Notes under the pieces: generated by a model
The model's database searches: none
What the model was told of the DNA's origin: nothing
The model's input: only the letters and a program-made list of their open reading frames with translations
Source: WHUA01 sp964585785
Lineage (GTDB): Bacteria > Pseudomonadota > Alphaproteobacteria > UBA8366
NCBI GenBank assembly: GCA_964585785.1
Contig: CAZPFL010000065.1
Span: 1 to 21,654 of the forward strand
Length of the DNA: 21,654 nucleotides
Direction: 5' to 3'
Part shown: one piece after another, positions 1 through 7,177 of the stretch
Layout: each line of letters starts with the position of its first letter
Numbering within the stretch: position 1 is the first letter of the stretch
Position numbers and translations under genes: made by a program

Positions 1-791
1 TGGGCGAGGTGGCGGAGGATGCCGGCCTCGCTCTCGGCGCGCGCCTCGGCGTCGGTGTCGGCGACATAGACCCAGCGCGCGACGTCGACATGGTTGCAGG
101 CCGGGTTGCCGTTATAGGGCTCGGGCGCCTGCTTGACGCGCTCACGGTAGAAGCCGATCTGCCCGGCGAGTACCTCGGCGGAGGGCAGGGTGGAGAGCAT
201 CAGCCCGAAGCCGTGGCTTGCCGCGAAGGCGATCGAGCGCTCGGTGCCGGCCGCCATGTAGAGCGGCGGGTGCGGGCGCTGGACGCTAACCGGAAAGATC
301 TCGTAGTCGCCGCCGACCTTGGTCCGGAAATATTTGCCCTTGTGGTCGAGCGGCTTGCCGTGCAGCGCGTCGAGCACGATCGGGATCGCTTCCTCCTGGA
401 TGTCGCGGCGCTCGTCGAAGGGAATGCCGAGACCTTCGAACTCGTAGGGCCGATAGCCCGAGCCGAGGCCGAGGGTGATCCGTCCGCCGCTCAGGATGTC
501 GATGAAGGCCATGTTCTCGGCGATGCGCACGGGATTGTAGAGCGGCACCGTCATCACCGCGGTGCCGAGGCGGATCTGCTCCGTCTTCGCCGAGAGATAG
601 CCCATATAGGCGAAGGGGTCGGGCATGATGCCGTACTGGTTGCTGAAGTGATGCTCGGCGATCCACGCCGTGTCGTAGCCGAGGCGGTCGGCCTCGATGA
701 TCTCCGATGTGACGCGCGCGTGCACGTCGCGATGCGGGTAGGGCTCGGTGTCGATATTGGGATGCGACGTGAAGAGAATGCCGAACTTCAT
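1..791 (-). CDS. LLM-class flavin-dependent oxidoreductase (luciferase-like), 3-prime truncated by window edge
   Basis: Reading the minus strand from the ATG at 791 gives an open frame of 263 codons that runs off the window without a stop. It starts MKFGILFTSHPNIDTEPYPH and carries the AEHHF motif at residues 45-49, typical of bacterial-luciferase-like monooxygenases. A GSGYRPYEFEGLGI segment and the beta-strand LYMAAGT (about residue 180) also fit the TIM-barrel fold of the family. Members use reduced FMN or F420 to oxidise small organic substrates in the cytoplasm. The start is supported by AAGGA about 6 bases upstream. It lies 16 bp downstream of the dimeric alpha/beta-barrel gene and is probably cotranscribed with it. 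Family members are usually 330-370 residues, so about 70-100 residues lie outside the window. The substrate cannot be told from sequence. Confidence 0.9.
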   Translation of the reverse strand, partial: MKFGILFTSHPNIDTEPYPHRDVHARVTSEIIEADRLGYDTAWIAEHHFSNQYGIMPDPFAYMGYLSAKTEQIRLGTAVMTVPLYNPVRIAENMAFIDILSGGRITLGLGSGYRPYEFEGLGIPFDERRDIQEEAIPIVLDALHGKPLDHKGKYFRTKVGGDYEIFPVSVQRPHPPLYMAAGTERSIAFAASHGFGLMLSTLPSAEVLAGQIGFYRERVKQAPEPYNGNPACNHVDVARWVYVADTDAEARAESEAGILRHLA

Positions 792-807
792 TGCGATTCC
801 TTAGGAC

Positions 808-1404
808 TCAGCGCCAATAGGGCGAATAGGTGTTGATCAGGTCGACCCGCCCGACCGCCGGGTCGAAGAACGCTTTCGGCGGCGCGACGCTGTCGATCGG
901 GACGCGATGCTCGATCACCGCGCCATGCTCGCCCGGCGCGCATTCGTTGCGGTAGAGGCGGCACTGCTCGATGTTCGGGTCGTCCGCCGCGTAGCGCCGG
1001 ACCGCGTCGAGCAGCGCGCTTTCCTCGGCGCCGCGGAACCGGACGACGGTGAGGTGGCAGCGGTTGTCGAGATGCTTCGTCACCGCGTCGCCCGGGAAGA
1101 TCTGCGTGCCCTCGAGCCGCCAGCGGCCGCGCGTGCTGCGCTGGACGCGCTTGGTCCAGATGCTGAGATTGGGACCGCCGATCGCGCGATACGCGTCGCT
1201 CTTGAGCACATCGACGCTCTCCAGGTCGTAGATCGCGAGGTAGCGCGGGAAGCCCGCGCGGCAGACGTAGCGCACGGCGGACAGGAAACCCGGCACCGCG
1301 GCGCGCTCCGGAATGTGCTCGTTGTCGTACCACGCGTTGAACTCGTCATCGTCGTTCAGCGCGGGCTCCATCATCACGAGCAGGATCCCCTTGGGTGTCG
1401 GCAT
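808..1404 (-). CDS. Dimeric alpha/beta-barrel (EthD/Dabb-like) protein
   Basis: A 198-residue protein starting MPTPKGILLVMMEPALNDDD. The start at 1404 is chosen over an upstream in-frame ATG (1434) because GGGAGGA lies just before it. The segment FNAWYDNEHIPERAAVPGF (about residues 22-40) is the hallmark of EthD-like ferredoxin-fold proteins. A second alpha/beta half, beginning HLTVVRF near residue 110, suggests two tandem barrels in one chain. Such proteins are small cytosolic isomerases, decarboxylases or accessory factors of oxidative catabolism, and many have no assigned reaction. It is first in a two-gene minus-strand operon with the luciferase-like monooxygenase and is divergent from the acyl-CoA ligase across 157 bp. 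I infer a shared catabolic role. The fold call is fairly safe; the function is open. Confidence 0.82.
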   Translation of the reverse strand: MPTPKGILLVMMEPALNDDDEFNAWYDNEHIPERAAVPGFLSAVRYVCRAGFPRYLAIYDLESVDVLKSDAYRAIGGPNLSIWTKRVQRSTRGRWRLEGTQIFPGDAVTKHLDNRCHLTVVRFRGAEESALLDAVRRYAADDPNIEQCRLYRNECAPGEHGAVIEHRVPIDSVAPPKAFFDPAVGRVDLINTYSPYWR

Positions 1405-1561
1405 GGCGTTCCTCCCGATTTTCGATGCGCGCATTGGCTGCGGCGTCGCCCGCGATTATAGGCGGGAACGCGGAGGAGGGCGAACCGGCGCGTCCGTAAT
1501 TGACGCTCCGCGCAATTCCCGGCTTGATAGTCCTGCGGGAAAATCTTTGGCGGCGCTCGCC

Positions 1562-3136
1562 ATGGGGCACCTATCGCATCTCGGCCAGGTCGTGGCCCTG
1601 AACGCGCATCTCTTCGGCGACAAGGTCGGCGCGCGCGATCTCGAGCGGGCGATGACCTTCCGGGAATGGAACGCGCGGTCGTGCCGGCTCGCCAACGCCC
1701 TGCTCGGGATGGGCCTCGCCAAGGGCGACCGCGTCGCGGTGCTCGCCTACAACTGCGTCGAATGGCTGGAGATCTACGCCGGGACCGCCAAGGCGGGGCT
1801 GATCGCCGTGCCGGTCAATTTTCGCCTGGTGGGGCCGGAGATCCGCTACATCGTCGAGAATTGCGAGGCGCGGGCGCTGATCGTGCAGCGCGATCTGCTG
1901 GACGCCGTCGAGGACGTCCGCGCGGAGTTGCCGGTGCCGGAACGCAACTACATTCATCTCGGCGGCGGCGCGTGCCCCGCCCGATATCGCGCGTACGAGG
2001 ATCTGCTCGCGGCCGCAAGCGACGGTGAGCCGGATGTCGAGGTGCGGCCCGAAGATCCCTGGATGCTGATGTACACCTCGGGCACGACGGGCCGGCCCAA
2101 GGGCGCGGTCCGCTCGCACCGGGGCAGCGCGATGATCGGCCTCGTGACCGACATCGAGATGGGCTTCGGCCATGACGACGGCGGGCTGCTGGTGATGCCG
2201 CTCTGCCACGCCAACTCGCTCTATTTCGCCAGCGCCTTCGCGACCTGCGGCGCCTGCACGACGGTCTATTCGCGCAAGAGCTTCGATCCCGAGGAGCTCG
2301 TGCGCACGCTGGCCGAGACCGGCGCGACCTTCACCTCGCTCGTGCCGACCCACTACATCATGATGCTGGGCCTCAGCGACGCGGTGCGGGCCAAATACGA
2401 CCTCGACCGGGTGGCGAAGCTGCTCGTCTCCTCCGCGCCGGCGCGCCAGGACACCAAGCGCGCGATCATGGCGATGTTCCGCAACTCCGGCCTCTACGAG
2501 CTCTACGGCTCGACCGAGGCCGGCTGGGTCACCCTTCTGCACCCGCACGAGCAGTTCACCAAGCTCGGCTCGGTCGGGCGCGAATGCATCGGCTCGCGGC
2601 CGATCCGGCTGCTCGACCCCGACGGCAACGCGGTCGCCCCCGGCGAGGCGGGCGAGCTCTTTTCCTGCAATCCCTACACCTTCGACGGCTACTGGAAGAT
2701 GCCCGAGAAGACCACCGAGGCGTTCCGCGGCGATTATTGCAGCGTCGGCGACCTCGCCCGGCGCGACGCGGACGGTTACCTCTACCTCGTCGACCGCAAG
2801 AGCAACATGATCATCTCCGGCGGCGAGAACGTCTATCCGTCCGAGGTGGAAGGCGTGGTCGGCGGGCATCCGCAGGTCAAGGACGTGGCCGTGATCGGCA
2901 TGCCCGACGCGAAATGGGGCGAGCGCGTGCACGCCGTCATCGTGCTGCACGAAGCGGCGCGGGTGAGCGAGGAAGAGATCCTCGACTGGTGCCGGGACCG
3001 CATCGCGGGCTACAGGCGGCCGCGCTCGGTTTCCTTCCTCCGCGACGAGGACATGCCGCGCACCGCCACGGGCAAGATCCAGCATCGGCTGCTGCGGGAA
3101 AAGCTGTCGGGCAACGCCACCGCCATTCCGCGCTGA
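1562..3136 (+). CDS. Class I adenylate-forming acyl-CoA synthetase (fatty-acid/aryl CoA ligase)
   Basis: A 524-residue AMP-dependent ligase that activates a carboxylic acid with ATP and transfers it to CoA. Motifs in order are YTSGTTGRPKG (171-181, the ATP-binding loop), YGSTEA (315-320), GD at 396-397, DRKSNMIISGGENVYP (411-426, hinge and core A8), and PRTATGKI with catalytic Lys505. The length is normal for the FadD/CaiC-like branch. I start it at ATG 1562, where homology-like sequence begins. The open frame extends upstream to 1313, but that part overlaps the divergent gene and reads as its shadow. The ribosome site is weak, and TTG 1547 is an alternative. The gene is divergent from the EthD-like/luciferase-like pair, suggesting one catabolic locus. 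Its stop lies one base before the assembly gap. The substrate is not predictable. Confidence 0.92.
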   Translation: MGHLSHLGQVVALNAHLFGDKVGARDLERAMTFREWNARSCRLANALLGMGLAKGDRVAVLAYNCVEWLEIYAGTAKAGLIAVPVNFRLVGPEIRYIVENCEARALIVQRDLLDAVEDVRAELPVPERNYIHLGGGACPARYRAYEDLLAAASDGEPDVEVRPEDPWMLMYTSGTTGRPKGAVRSHRGSAMIGLVTDIEMGFGHDDGGLLVMPLCHANSLYFASAFATCGACTTVYSRKSFDPEELVRTLAETGATFTSLVPTHYIMMLGLSDAVRAKYDLDRVAKLLVSSAPARQDTKRAIMAMFRNSGLYELYGSTEAGWVTLLHPHEQFTKLGSVGRECIGSRPIRLLDPDGNAVAPGEAGELFSCNPYTFDGYWKMPEKTTEAFRGDYCSVGDLARRDADGYLYLVDRKSNMIISGGENVYPSEVEGVVGGHPQVKDVAVIGMPDAKWGERVHAVIVLHEAARVSEEEILDWCRDRIAGYRRPRSVSFLRDEDMPRTATGKIQHRLLREKLSGNATAIPR

Positions 3137-3137
3137 T

Positions 3138-3237
3138 NNNNNNNNNNNNNNNNNNNNNNNNNNNNNNNNNNNNNNNNNNNNNNNNNNNNNNNNNNNNNNN
3201 NNNNNNNNNNNNNNNNNNNNNNNNNNNNNNNNNNNNN
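3138..3237. other. Assembly gap (100 N)
   Basis: Exactly 100 consecutive N, the conventional placeholder for a gap of unknown size. Sequence on the two sides comes from separate contigs whose adjacency is inferred by scaffolding. Any operon or synteny statement across it is unsafe. Confidence 0.99.
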
Positions 3238-3261
3238 CGCCTGCGGGGCAACGCGCCGGGG

Positions 3262-3417
3262 TTACGGTTTTCTCAGCGAAAAAATGAACGTTGCTATGAC
3301 GGCAAAGAGGATGAGCGTGAAAACGACGATATCGTTTCCACGCCCAGCGCTCGCGCTCTCCCCGGATGCAGTCATCGACGCCAAGGCCGTCGCAAGACAT
3401 TTCTCACGCACAAACAT
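3262..3417 (-). CDS. Putative small single-pass membrane protein (51 aa)
   Basis: A short minus-strand frame from ATG 3417 to TAA 3262. The N-terminal half is polar and Ser/Ala-rich. The C-terminal half is one strongly hydrophobic segment, IVVFTLILFAVIATFIF (about residues 31-47), followed by the basic tail SLRKP. AGGAGC (3429-3434 on the plus strand as its complement) sits 11 bases before the ATG and is a credible ribosome site. An internal ATG (3375) would give a 37-residue version but lacks such a site. The layout suggests a C-tail-anchored or single-span small membrane protein. I recognise no family. It ends 25 bp from the assembly gap, and the next gene upstream on the same strand is the VPLPA-CTERM gene. 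Calling it a gene rests on the hydrophobic segment and the ribosome site only. Confidence 0.45.
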   Translation of the reverse strand: MFVREKCLATALASMTASGESASAGRGNDIVVFTLILFAVIATFIFSLRKP

Positions 3418-3549
3418 TGCCGATCTTCGCTCCTGGTGGCGCGTCGGTTAAGGCTCGTCCGCTTACCGCTGTCGTGTGTCGCGGGCACAATCGACCGATC
3501 TGCTGTTCGGCCGGCTTTCGAAAACATTACCACACGCAAAGGTCTCGCT

Positions 3550-3572
3550 ATCGCTGAGACGGCTCAGCCGAT
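3550..3572. terminator. Stem-loop between the VPLPA-CTERM gene and the small membrane ORF
   Basis: The arms GCTGAG and CTCAGC (3553-3558 and 3563-3568) pair perfectly around a short loop, and outer ATC/GAT pairs extend the stem with one bulged base. On the plus strand it is followed by TTTT; on the minus strand only a weak T tract follows. It sits 18 bp beyond the stop of the minus-strand VPLPA-CTERM gene, so it may end that transcript, but the U-run is poor in that direction. Confidence 0.35.
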
Positions 3573-3589
3573 TTTGCGAGGATCACAAA

Positions 3590-4210
3590 CTAGGCGTTGC
3601 TGCGCGCGCCGTGTCGAACGCCCCGGGACATCCCCCATAACCCGAGGAACGCGGACAGGAGCAGCCATACCGCCGCGGGCAGCGGAACGGCCGAAACCTT
3701 GACGACGAGGTCGTCGAAATCCCTGTCGTTTCCGATGTCGTTGAACATGATCAGGAAACTGTTGTTACCGAGGTCGGCAAAGGCAATCGACAGACCGGAA
3801 TCGATCGGTCCTCCGTTCGTGGCGCTCAGGCCGCCGCCGCCGGAGGTGAGGAAGCTGAACGGCACCGTGCCGGCCGCCGTCGGTGCGAGAAATGAATCCC
3901 CAACGACCGACGTGGCGGTTGAAAACAGACTGCTGCCGTTGACGAAGAAATTAACGAACAGCGCTTCCTTGCCGTAATACTCGAATTTGAGCAATCCATT
4001 GTCCGACAGCGTCAATCCGCCGCCGGGCGAGGTGCTGTCAAAGACCTTGATCGGATCGCCGACCGAGACACCGCCAGGAAAGCCCACCGGATTGAAAGTG
4101 GCTGGAATGGTATCGTTTTGCCCGCCTGTCACCGACAGGACCATGGCGTTGACTGGCGTGGCAGCGAGCAGCATGCCAGCAACCACAAGCCCCAAAACTT
4201 TGCCTCTCAT
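3590..4210 (-). CDS. Secreted VPLPA-CTERM sorting-domain protein
   Basis: A 206-residue exported protein. Residues 1-22 form a signal peptide (MRGKVLGLVVAGMLLAATPV, cleavage near VNA-MV). The middle is Gly/Ser/Thr-rich and low in charge. Near the C-terminus NDIGNDRDFDDLVVKV matches the acidic strand that often precedes the sorting signal in this protein type. VPLPAAVWLLLSAFLGLWG (about 176-194) is a classic VPLPA motif plus a membrane helix, followed by an Arg-bearing tail. In other bacteria PEP-CTERM and VPLPA-CTERM proteins are processed by an exosortase or archaeosortase-like enzyme and delivered to the envelope or exopolysaccharide matrix. AAGGAGGAG about 8 bases before ATG 4210 fixes the start. 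No exosortase is in the window. Its base composition is lower in G+C than most neighbours. The exact ligand or role is unknown. Confidence 0.88.
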   Translation of the reverse strand: MRGKVLGLVVAGMLLAATPVNAMVLSVTGGQNDTIPATFNPVGFPGGVSVGDPIKVFDSTSPGGGLTLSDNGLLKFEYYGKEALFVNFFVNGSSLFSTATSVVGDSFLAPTAAGTVPFSFLTSGGGGLSATNGGPIDSGLSIAFADLGNNSFLIMFNDIGNDRDFDDLVVKVSAVPLPAAVWLLLSAFLGLWGMSRGVRHGARSNA

Positions 4211-4421
4211 GCTTTGGACTCCTCCTTTTCGCGTTTACGAGCGTCTAAGAGGATTGGCACGCCCGTTTACTTGGGCCGCTCCCTGTGACCGCGTTCCCGT
4301 TTAGAGCCCGGGATTCTGCGGTTGCGTCCTGTTATCAGACTTGAAGTTTCTAACCCTCTCAATATGAGAAGATGTGCTCAGCCGAATGAACTATCGCAAT
4401 GATAGAAGTAAGCCAGGAGTG

Positions 4422-4435
4422 GAGAAAATTTTCTC
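4422..4435. promoter_or_regulatory. 14-bp perfect palindrome, candidate operator
   Basis: GAGAAAATTTTCTC is an exact palindrome centred about 20 bp upstream of the predicted -35 hexamer of the S10 peptidase promoter. Its position suits an activator or repressor dimer. No regulator gene adjoins it, and one palindrome in an A+T-rich stretch can arise by chance. Confidence 0.35.
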
Positions 4436-4449
4436 GGACTGCGGCATAT

Positions 4450-4478
4450 TTTACAACCAACTGTTTTATATTTAGAAT
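4450..4478 (+). promoter_or_regulatory. Sigma-70 promoter for the S10 peptidase gene
   Basis: TTTACA (4450-4455) and TAGAAT (4473-4478) each match the -35 and -10 consensus at five of six positions and are separated by exactly 17 bp. Transcription would begin near 4485, giving a leader of about 255 nt before ATG 4743. That leader would contain the first copy of the flanking direct repeat. Confidence 0.5.
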
Positions 4479-4560
4479 TTATGCGTATTGTCCGCGATCA
4501 TAAGTGGTAACCTACACCCAGATGGCTGCAGGTTCGTCGCGGCGACGTCTTGCGGCGATC

Positions 4561-4624
4561 GATTTGTCTCTAGCGCAGGTGAATTTTCTTGGCTGCGGCT
4601 TGATCGAGGCCGCGCTGAACAGGA
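4561..4624 (+). repeat. Degenerate direct repeat, copy 1 (upstream of S10 peptidase gene)
   Basis: This segment aligns with 6455-6517 at about 52 of 64 positions with one gap, counted by hand. The best-matched part is its last 34 bases (30 identical), including the 16-mer GCCGCGCTGAACAGGA. In copy 2 that 16-mer spans the last codons of the DUF3830 gene; here no such gene is present. The two copies bracket the S10 peptidase gene in direct orientation. Confidence 0.6.
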
Positions 4625-4742
4625 GACATTGCAGCGCGGTTCCGCGCCGATACAATGATCTGTTCCCGGGACCTGCTCTTGACGCTCACCTGACGGGACG
4701 TCGGCGCGGCCCAGGAGGCAATACGTTTTTCGTCGAGCACCG

Positions 4743-6419
4743 ATGCTCGCATCAACCGAGAACGCCATGATGCCCGCACGCGACGCGTTCGATTCCGCCG
4801 GATACCGGGCCGAGAGGCGGTGCGCGGCGGCGGTGAACGCGGCAGTTCGCGGTGCCATCTGGCTTGCCGTGCTTCTTTGCCTTTGCCTCGCCGGCTCGAA
4901 TCCGCTGTTCGCGCAGCAAGAGCGAAAGCGCGACACTGGGGTGGTTGCTGGGGTGGCCAAAGAAGCGAAGACGCGCCCATGGGCCCGGTCTTCGGTAACG
5001 CACCACGTGATCGAGATCAGGGGCCGCCGTCTTGCATACACCGCCCGTGCCGGCATGGTGGACGTCACGGGCACGGATGCGAAGACCCGGGGGCGCATCT
5101 TCTTCGTCGCATACACCGAGGACGGCGCCAATCCCCGTTCGCGGCCGCTTACCTTCGCCTTCAACGGCGGCCCCGGCGCGGCCTCGGCCTATCTCCACCT
5201 GTTGGCGCTCGGCCCTCGAATAGTCGCGCTCAAGGACGACGGCTCGATTCCGTCGCCGCCGGTCCATTTGGTGAATAATCCTGCGACGTGGCTCGACTTC
5301 ACGGACCTGGTCTTCGTCGATCCCGTCGGGACCGGATACAGCCGGGCGATCAGCCCCGAGAAGGGGAAAGACGCGAAGCAAAAGCCCGGCGCCGGAAATG
5401 CCAGCCATTTTTGGAACGTGAATGCGGATTTGGATTCGCTCGCCGAATTTGTTCGCCTCTATCTGACGGGGGCGCAGCGCTGGGCGTCGCCGAAGTTCCT
5501 TGCCGGCGAGAGCTACGGCGCATTCCGTGCGGCGATTCTGCCCAACCGCATGACGTCGAAACCAGGCGTGCGCCTGAACGGCGTCGTGCTGATTTCGCCG
5601 GTCTTCGAATTCAGCTTGCGGCGCTTCAACGCCTATCGCCTGCTGCCATGGGCAAGCATGCTTCCGGCCTACGCCGCCACCGCGCTTTATCACCACAAGT
5701 CGTCGGTCGCGGGCAAATTACCCGACGTTCTTAGCGAGACGGAGGGGTTCGCAATGGGCGGTTACCTGACGTGGCTGGCGCAGCAGAAGCCCTCCGACAA
5801 CGATCCGGTCGTGCAAAAGCTGAGCGCGTATCTCGGTCTGAGCCGCGATATGATCCTGCGCCATTACGGCCGCATCTCGAGAACGGTCTTTGCCAAGAAC
5901 CTCCTGCGCGACTCCGGAAGGGTCGTAAGTCCGTACGACGGAACGATAACGGAGGTCGATCCGCACCCGGATTCCCCGTTTCTCGAAGGCGACGATCCCG
6001 TCCTCAATGGCCTGTCGGCGCCGCTGACGGCGGCATTCAACGAGTATGTCCGAAGCGAGCTCGACTTCGAGACCCAGCGGCCCTATCGGGTTCTCAATCC
6101 GACAACCAGCCGGAAATGGCGCTGGGAGACCGATGGACATTTCCAACGCATCGGTGCGGCGAACGACCTCAAGGAGGCAATGAGCCTCAACCCAAACCTG
6201 AAGGTCCTCATCGCGCACGGCGCCTACGACATGGTGACGCCCTATCTCGCGTCCAAATACGTGGTCCGCCACATGGCCCTCGATCCGTCGATCGCGTCGA
6301 ACGTCACCTTCAAGGTCTACGACGGCGGGCACATGCCGTACACGCACGCCGCGGTCCGCGCCGCCCTCCATCAGGACACCCGGACCTTCTTCCACGATGC
6401 ATTGAAGGGCGCCAACTGA
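4743..6419 (+). CDS. Secreted S10-family serine carboxypeptidase
   Basis: A 558-residue alpha/beta-hydrolase peptidase that removes C-terminal residues from peptides. It carries NGGPG (141-145, oxyanion region), GESYGA with nucleophile Ser257, AHGAYDMVTPY with Asp496, and YDGGHMPY with His530. This is a complete Ser-Asp-His triad in the S10 order. Residues 37-57 form a hydrophobic export signal, with likely cleavage at LFA-QQ, so it acts in the periplasm or outside. The N-terminus before the signal is long; ATG 4767 or 4770 are alternative starts that would shorten it by 8 or 9 residues, and no start has a strong ribosome site. Its own promoter lies at 4450-4478. It is monocistronic, flanked by direct repeats and next to a surface-sorted protein gene. 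S10 enzymes are much commoner in eukaryotes, but bacterial members of this form are known. Confidence 0.92.
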   Translation: MLASTENAMMPARDAFDSAGYRAERRCAAAVNAAVRGAIWLAVLLCLCLAGSNPLFAQQERKRDTGVVAGVAKEAKTRPWARSSVTHHVIEIRGRRLAYTARAGMVDVTGTDAKTRGRIFFVAYTEDGANPRSRPLTFAFNGGPGAASAYLHLLALGPRIVALKDDGSIPSPPVHLVNNPATWLDFTDLVFVDPVGTGYSRAISPEKGKDAKQKPGAGNASHFWNVNADLDSLAEFVRLYLTGAQRWASPKFLAGESYGAFRAAILPNRMTSKPGVRLNGVVLISPVFEFSLRRFNAYRLLPWASMLPAYAATALYHHKSSVAGKLPDVLSETEGFAMGGYLTWLAQQKPSDNDPVVQKLSAYLGLSRDMILRHYGRISRTVFAKNLLRDSGRVVSPYDGTITEVDPHPDSPFLEGDDPVLNGLSAPLTAAFNEYVRSELDFETQRPYRVLNPTTSRKWRWETDGHFQRIGAANDLKEAMSLNPNLKVLIAHGAYDMVTPYLASKYVVRHMALDPSIASNVTFKVYDGGHMPYTHAAVRAALHQDTRTFFHDALKGAN

Positions 6420-6454
6420 GAGGCCTTGTCAGCGCGATTCGGCCCAATGCGACG

Positions 6455-6517
6455 GATTTGTCTTTATTCGGGTGATTTCGCTTGGCTGCCGATTGATCTA
6501 CGCCGCGCTGAACAGGA
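6455..6517 (+). repeat. Degenerate direct repeat, copy 2 (downstream of S10 peptidase gene)
   Basis: The partner of 4561-4624. Positions 6498-6517 are the 3-prime end of the minus-strand DUF3830 gene (codons for ILFSAA and stop), and 6455-6497 is the noncoding sequence beyond it. Copy 1 still encodes LLFSAA in the matching frame but lacks the stop. Copy 1 may therefore be a decayed duplicate of a gene end plus its trailer. Confidence 0.6.
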
Positions 6518-6911
6518 TGTCCTGCGCACCTTCCCACAGCACCAGCTTGCCCATCTTCTCCAGGTCGTCCAGGCCCTTGGTCACGGTCAGGAAATGGTTG
6601 CCCGCGAGCGCGCCCATCTTGCTCGCGAAGCTGGCGCTGCCGTAGGCGAACAGGATCTCCGTCTCGCTGAACCCGCCCGGGTAGAGCAGGATGTCGCCGC
6701 GCGACGGATGGCAGGTGTGGTTCTCGAAGTCGAGCCCGGTCTCGAAATCGCCGAGCGGCACCCAGACCGCTTCGCCACTCCAGCGTGAATGGATCACCTT
6801 GTTCCGAAAGGGCAAAAGCGCGAGGAAGGCGTGGCAGGTCGCGGGCGCGCGCGTCAGCTCGAGCCGCGCCTCGAAATGGAACGGTCCGACGTCGATGCAA
6901 AGATGGTCCAT
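6498..6911 (-). CDS. DUF3830 family protein (cyclophilin-like fold)
   Basis: A 137-residue protein starting MDHLCIDVGPFHFEARLELT. Its core segments GDILLYPGGFSETEILFAYG (about 83-102) and LAGNHFLTV are characteristic of DUF3830. Structural members of that family have a cyclophilin-like barrel, but no enzyme activity is established. The open frame extends upstream to 7121, but that part reads through a dispersed repeat (giving SLSKHE-like nonsense). ATG 6911 with GAGGGC 6 bases before it is the sensible start. It is cytosolic, as no signal peptide is seen. It is convergent with the S10 peptidase gene (78 bp) and divergent from the SDR gene. In other genomes DUF3830 genes tend to sit in small-molecule catabolic loci, which fits the dehydrogenase neighbours. 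Function is unknown. Confidence 0.82.
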   Translation of the reverse strand: MDHLCIDVGPFHFEARLELTRAPATCHAFLALLPFRNKVIHSRWSGEAVWVPLGDFETGLDFENHTCHPSRGDILLYPGGFSETEILFAYGSASFASKMGALAGNHFLTVTKGLDDLEKMGKLVLWEGAQDILFSAA

Positions 6912-6958
6912 GCGTATGCCCTCATGTGACAGGCATCCGGCGAAAGACAGAAACCAGC

Positions 6959-7034
6959 CTCGTCCTGGGCCTGTCGAAGGACGAGTACGCTCTCCCATAT
7001 CGAGCCGCTCATGCTTCGACAAGCTCAGCATGAG
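6959..7034. repeat. Dispersed intergenic repeat: inverted pair of 27-bp hairpins
   Basis: Two hairpin units, 6959-6985 (arms CTCGTCCT/AGGACGAG) and 7008-7034 (arms CTCATGCT/AGCATGAG), are about 70-75% identical to each other in opposite orientation, with 22 bp between them. The core TGTCGAAG is the recognisable signature of short palindromic repeats very common between alphaproteobacterial genes. It lies in the 266-bp space between the divergent DUF3830 and SDR genes, where a terminator role is unlikely. Confidence 0.7.
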
Positions 7035-7177
7035 GGAAAGGGTTATCTGATGATGGGCTCGATCGTGAAGGCGCCGAGTGTGCGTCAGCGCCGCGCCGGG
7101 CTCAACCCCGCCGGCGGTCACCTTGAGGTGAAAGATCGTCGCTTGCCGCGAACGCGGTCGGTGGTAGCCTATTCGCT

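Larger units (their letters stand above)
4211..4742. other. 532-bp intergenic region, comparatively A+T-rich
   Basis: This lies between the divergent VPLPA-CTERM and S10 peptidase genes. It holds a 14-bp perfect palindrome, a good sigma-70 promoter for the plus strand, a small inverted repeat (CTATC/GATAG, 4391-4405), and the first copy of a degenerate direct repeat that recurs after the peptidase gene. No ORF in it looks coding. The A+T content from about 4320 to 4500 stands out against the rest of the window. Confidence 0.7.

Noticed and set aside
1571..3400. A 609-residue antisense frame across the acyl-CoA ligase gene and the N gap
   Set aside because: It reads through the unknown bases and is rich in Arg, Ala, His and Asp, typical of a GC-rich shadow frame.
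4254..4270. TTGGCACG followed by TTTAC, resembling a sigma-54 promoter
   Set aside because: The -24 half is good, but the -12 half lacks the essential GC. It also points away from the adjacent VPLPA-CTERM gene and is 470 bp from the next start.
6912..7121. N-terminal extension of the DUF3830 frame, including SLMLSLSKHERLD
   Set aside because: It is the translation of a dispersed palindromic repeat, and ATG 6911 has its own ribosome site.
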